A stretch of 7,865 nucleotides of DNA from Bacillota bacterium (GTDB taxonomy: Bacteria; Bacillota; Clostridia; Christensenellales; CAG-138). The position numbers and the translations under genes were made by a program. Under the pieces are notes generated by a model. The model did not search any database, was not told where the DNA came from, and worked only from the letters and a program-made list of their open reading frames with translations. The DNA is taken from contig JAEZGQ010000035.1 in NCBI GenBank assembly GCA_023416895.1, positions 1-7,865 of the forward strand. Direction: 5' to 3'. Numbering within the stretch: the first letter of the stretch is position 1; every line of letters starts with the position of its first letter. Positions 5,528 to 7,865 of this stretch are shown here, one piece after another.

Positions 5528-6115
5528 TTACCATCCTTCTTCACACACCGAATTTAAAATTAGGTTCAATTCCTCATCCATGCGAGCGACGACGTCGTAG
5601 TTAAAGTCGTGCAAACACCAGTCGATGATTGAGCCGCGCACGAATTTGATGAGAAGTTCTGCAACGTAGTCCGGCTCCATGCCGCTTTTTAAAAGCCCAG
5701 CGCCCTTGGCCTCACGGGCATAATGAAGCACCCTGCGGTAATAATCGCGCCCCGGGTCGGCGGCGGATTTGTTTTTGTCGCCTAAAATGTTTTGGTAGTA
5801 CTCGGTGATGAGCGTACCCGCCTCGTGAACGATGAAGGAGGTTTGTGTAATAAGCACGCGCTTCATCATGCGTACGGGGGAACCGTTACCATCGGGAAGC
5901 TGTTCGCCGAGCGTTGCGTCAAACAAAAGGAAGGAACGGTTCATAAGCTCCTGCTTGGAGGGGAAGTGGTGGTAAAAAGCGCCCACAGAAACGCCTGCCT
6001 CCCTGCAGATGTCATGTACAGAAGTGTTTTTCCAGCCCTTTTCGCGCGTAAGGCGCGTTGCGGCCCTTAAAATGCTTGTGGTGGTTTTGAGCGTGCGGTC
6101 GCTGTTCGATTGCAT
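5528..6115 (-). CDS. TetR/AcrR family regulator, probable repressor of the divergent flavoenzyme
   Basis: A 195-residue regulator. The DNA-binding domain is at about 10-58, with the helix-turn-helix near 32-51 (SVHDICREAGVSVGAFYHHF) and then PSKQEL. The C-terminal part is helical, with the WCLHDFNYD stretch seen in TetR_C domains, and should bind a ligand and dimerise. The ATG at 6115 follows AGGTG by 4 bases. It diverges from the flavin oxidoreductase gene, with 163 bases between the starts. That gap contains a perfect inverted repeat (6153-6167) overlapping this gene's own likely -10 and a second half-site in the flavoenzyme leader, the usual layout for a repressor controlling itself and its neighbour. 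It converges with the GNAT gene. The inducer may be the enzyme's substrate; this is inference. Confidence 0.92.
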   Translation of the reverse strand: MQSNSDRTLKTTTSILRAATRLTREKGWKNTSVHDICREAGVSVGAFYHHFPSKQELMNRSFLLFDATLGEQLPDGNGSPVRMMKRVLITQTSFIVHEAGTLITEYYQNILGDKNKSAADPGRDYYRRVLHYAREAKGAGLLKSGMEPDYVAELLIKFVRGSIIDWCLHDFNYDVVARMDEELNLILNSVCEEGW

Positions 6116-6152
6116 TTTACACCTGTCCTTTCAAGGCATGTATCTATTTTAT

Positions 6153-6167
6153 ACCGAACAATTCGGT
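6153..6167. promoter_or_regulatory. Inverted-repeat operator ACCGAA-CAA-TTCGGT, overlapping the TetR promoter
   Basis: Two perfect 6-base arms are separated by 3 bases. On the minus strand the site runs into TATAAAAT (6146-6153), the likely -10 of the TetR gene; TAGAAA (6169-6174) is a possible -35, 17 bases above the alternative -10 TAAAAT. It also lies 10 bases upstream of the flavoenzyme -35, so one bound dimer could affect both promoters. The right half continues as CAATTCGGTTTTT (6159-6171), repeated exactly at 6218-6230. Confidence 0.55.
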
Positions 6168-6176
6168 TTTTCTATA

Positions 6177-6205
6177 TTGACAATAAAATAACAATATGGT
6201 ACTTT
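6177..6205 (+). promoter_or_regulatory. Promoter of the flavin oxidoreductase gene
   Basis: A consensus -35 TTGACA (6177-6182) is followed after 17 bases by TACTTT (6200-6205). TG at 6197-6198 makes an extended -10 that could offset the weak hexamer. Transcription would start near 6212, leaving a 67-base leader that contains the second operator half-site. Confidence 0.55.
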
Positions 6206-6209
6206 AAAA

Positions 6210-6230
6210 ACAGAATGCAATTCGGTTTTT
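6210..6230. promoter_or_regulatory. Second, degenerate operator-like site in the flavoenzyme leader
   Basis: CAATTCGGTTTTT (6218-6230) exactly repeats 6159-6171, 59 bases away. To its left ACAGAA (6210-6215) resembles the ACCGAA arm, with one mismatch and a 5-base gap. It lies at about the transcript start, where a bound repressor would block initiation. The 9-mer AAACAGAAT recurs at 6248-6256, followed by ATCGG, possibly a third weak site. Confidence 0.35.
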
Positions 6231-6278
6231 TATAAAACAAGCAACGTAAACAGAATATCGGAAAGCGAGGAACTTGCG

Positions 6279-7865
6279 GTGAAAACGGATGCTTTGGTAC
6301 AAACGCTCGTAAACAGCTACGGGAGCTGGGTGGCAGGAGACTGTGAAAACAAGGCGGGCGGCACAGGCCGTATGACGAAGGAGCTTTACCCTTACGACGC
6401 CATGTTTTCCCCAATACGCGTCAACCGTGTTACCCTCAAAAACCGCCTTGTAATGGCGCCCATGGGCAACATCGACATGTGCGAGGAAACGGGACGGCCA
6501 AACGACAAGATGCTTCACTACTTCTTTGCGCGAGCAAAGGGCGGCGTGGGGCTTATCACTACCGGCCTCGTACCCATCAGCCACGGCATAGACCCCTCGG
6601 TTACGGAGCTTGGCGGGCTTTCGTATTTCCCGCGCATCGACAGAAGCCGTACCGTGTTTGCGGGCTGGCGCGACCTTGCGCAAGGCGTGCATTCCTATGG
6701 CAGCAAAATCTTTGTACAGCTCACCCCGGGACTTGGACGAGTGGGCAACCCGCAATGCCTCATCCACGAACTGAAATTCCCCGTATCGGCCTCGCTCAAC
6801 CCCAATTTTTATATTCCTCAGATTCCGTGCCTCCGCCTAAGCGACGCAAAGCTGAAAAAGATCATAAAAAACGCGGGTCAAGCCACCGCAGATGCAAAAG
6901 CCATGGGTATCGACGGCGTGTATTTGCACGGGCATGAGGGGTATTTGCTTGAGCAGCTTACAAACCCTGCTTTTAACCGCCGCAAAATGGGCCGCTATGC
7001 GGATTGGCAGCGCTTTGGCATTGATCTTGTAAAGGAAATGCGAAGGCGCGGTGGCGACGAGTACCCCATCATGTACCGAATCGATCTTTCCCTTGCGCTC
7101 AATGAAACCTATGGCGAGGAGGGCATGAACAACCCTGCGCTTAAAAAGTTTAAAAACGGGCGCACCATTGACCAAACGCTTGAATACATGGCAAACCTCG
7201 TGAAGGCCGGGGTTGACATGTTTGACATAGACCTTGGCTGCTACGACAACTGGTGGCTGCCGCACCCGCCCGCAGGTATGCCCGCAGGCTGCTTCCTTGA
7301 GGTATCGCGCGCGGCAAAGGAATACTTCAAAAAGCACAACGTCCGCTCGAATGCGGGCCTCGAAGTACCCATTGTTGCTGTGGGCAAGCTTGGCTATCCC
7401 GACATCGCCGAAAAGGCGCTGCGCGATGGGGATTGCGACATGGTTATGCTCGGCCGTCCGCTGCTTGCCGACCCCGAATGGCCCAACAAGGCCTACGCGG
7501 GCCGCGTGGAGGAAATTCGTCCTTGCATCGGCTGCCAGGAGGGTTGCATCAACGAATTTGTGGACGGCGGTCACCCGCAATGCGCGGTAAACCCGCGTAT
7601 GGGTTTTGAACACCTCATCGAAGAACATCCTGCACCCGCACAAAAGAAAAAGCGCATTGCGGTGGTGGGTGCGGGGCCGGCGGGCATCGTGTTTTCTTCT
7701 ATTGCGGCGCAGCGCGGGCATCAGGTGGAGCTCTATGAAAAAACGGATAAGCTCGGCGGCAAAATCGTGCCGGGTGGCATCCCAAAAATCAAATTTGAGG
7801 TAGAAAACTACCGCAACTATCTTGCGTGGGTTTTGGAAGACGCTAAAAAAACGGGCAACCTTAAC
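6279..7865 (+). CDS. NADH:flavin / enoate (2,4-dienoyl-CoA reductase-like) oxidoreductase, partial
   Basis: 529 residues are visible, open to the window edge; relatives run to about 640-680. Residues about 37-410 form an old-yellow-enzyme FMN barrel (LKNRLVMAPMGNIDM, GVGLITTG, GVYLHGHEGYLLEQL, LGRPLLADPEW). Then comes a [4Fe-4S] motif, C416-x2-C419-x3-C423-x11-C435, and an FAD/NAD-binding Rossmann domain starting at about 458 with GAGPAG (464-469). This is the layout of FadH, BaiCD/BaiH and clostridial enoate reductases, which pass electrons from NAD(P)H through FAD and the cluster to FMN to reduce an activated C=C bond. Y222 matches the FadH catalytic tyrosine. The substrate is unknown. GTG at 6279 is chosen for GAGG 8 bases ahead; ATG at 6372 (residue 32) would match the N-terminus of FadH but has a poor binding site. 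The divergent TetR probably controls it. Confidence 0.93.
   Translation, partial: MKTDALVQTLVNSYGSWVAGDCENKAGGTGRMTKELYPYDAMFSPIRVNRVTLKNRLVMAPMGNIDMCEETGRPNDKMLHYFFARAKGGVGLITTGLVPISHGIDPSVTELGGLSYFPRIDRSRTVFAGWRDLAQGVHSYGSKIFVQLTPGLGRVGNPQCLIHELKFPVSASLNPNFYIPQIPCLRLSDAKLKKIIKNAGQATADAKAMGIDGVYLHGHEGYLLEQLTNPAFNRRKMGRYADWQRFGIDLVKEMRRRGGDEYPIMYRIDLSLALNETYGEEGMNNPALKKFKNGRTIDQTLEYMANLVKAGVDMFDIDLGCYDNWWLPHPPAGMPAGCFLEVSRAAKEYFKKHNVRSNAGLEVPIVAVGKLGYPDIAEKALRDGDCDMVMLGRPLLADPEWPNKAYAGRVEEIRPCIGCQEGCINEFVDGGHPQCAVNPRMGFEHLIEEHPAPAQKKKRIAVVGAGPAGIVFSSIAAQRGHQVELYEKTDKLGGKIVPGGIPKIKFEVENYRNYLAWVLEDAKKTGNLN

Noticed and set aside
6204..6767. Minus-strand open frame of 187 codons
   Set aside because: It lies opposite the start of the flavoenzyme and its promoter and has no family features or good ribosome binding site.
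6837..7721. Long minus-strand open frame (294 codons) opposite the flavoenzyme
   Set aside because: It is antisense to a gene with clear FMN, iron-sulfur and FAD motifs. The protein is rich in Ala/Arg/Val/His and matches no family, as expected from a GC-rich complement.
1..7865. CRISPR array, tRNA or rRNA genes, insertion sequences, riboswitches, toxin-antitoxin pair
   Set aside because: No regular spaced repeats, cloverleaf or conserved RNA core, transposase or terminal repeats, or toxin/antitoxin family was seen on reading both strands.

Overview
The window looks like a chromosomal stretch from an anaerobic, low-to-mid GC Firmicute, probably a clostridial lineage. The reasons are strong AGGAGG/GAGGTG-type ribosome binding sites, GTG starts, sigma-A-like extended -10 promoters, a soluble HAMP-PAS-GGDEF protein of a type I associate with Clostridia, and an iron-sulfur enoate-reductase-like flavoenzyme. 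No phage, insertion sequence, CRISPR array, tRNA or rRNA was seen. Species assignment is not possible from this sequence alone.

Layout. The first 4 kb is read leftward (minus strand). In order of transcription it holds: a TetR-type regulator (3984 to 3358); a small PH-domain protein with an Asp-rich C-terminal tail (3204 to 2761); a V4R-domain sensor protein (2622 to 2089) followed 63 bases later by a HAMP-PAS-GGDEF diguanylate cyclase (2025 to 775); and a two-gene unit of a DUF1905 protein (538 to 248) and a zinc-ribbon/DUF1801 protein (240 to 1, cut by the window edge). Rightward come a two-domain GNAT acetyltransferase (4334 to 5338) and, at the end, a large flavoenzyme of the 2,4-dienoyl-CoA/enoate reductase type (6279 onward, cut by the window edge). 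A second TetR regulator (6115 to 5528) lies between them. It converges with the GNAT gene on a shared bidirectional terminator and diverges from the flavoenzyme.

Three groups seem to work together. (1) V4R plus GGDEF: a probable small-molecule sensor paired with a c-di-GMP synthase. The V4R protein keeps residues spaced exactly like the zinc site of the phenol sensor MopR. (2) The second TetR plus flavoenzyme: the divergent intergenic region holds a perfect ACCGAA-CAA-TTCGGT inverted repeat and a second copy of its right half, so this is probably a ligand-inducible reductase under its own repressor. A degenerate copy of the same operator lies upstream of the DUF1905/DUF1801 unit. (3) DUF1905 and DUF1801: translationally coupled small proteins. 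The GNAT, the PH protein and the first TetR are single genes with no clear pathway. The GNAT and PH genes share an identical 12-base promoter core.

I see no completely new large system. The most interesting parts are the V4R/GGDEF pair, the operator network of the second TetR, and the unusual active-site motifs of the flavoenzyme.
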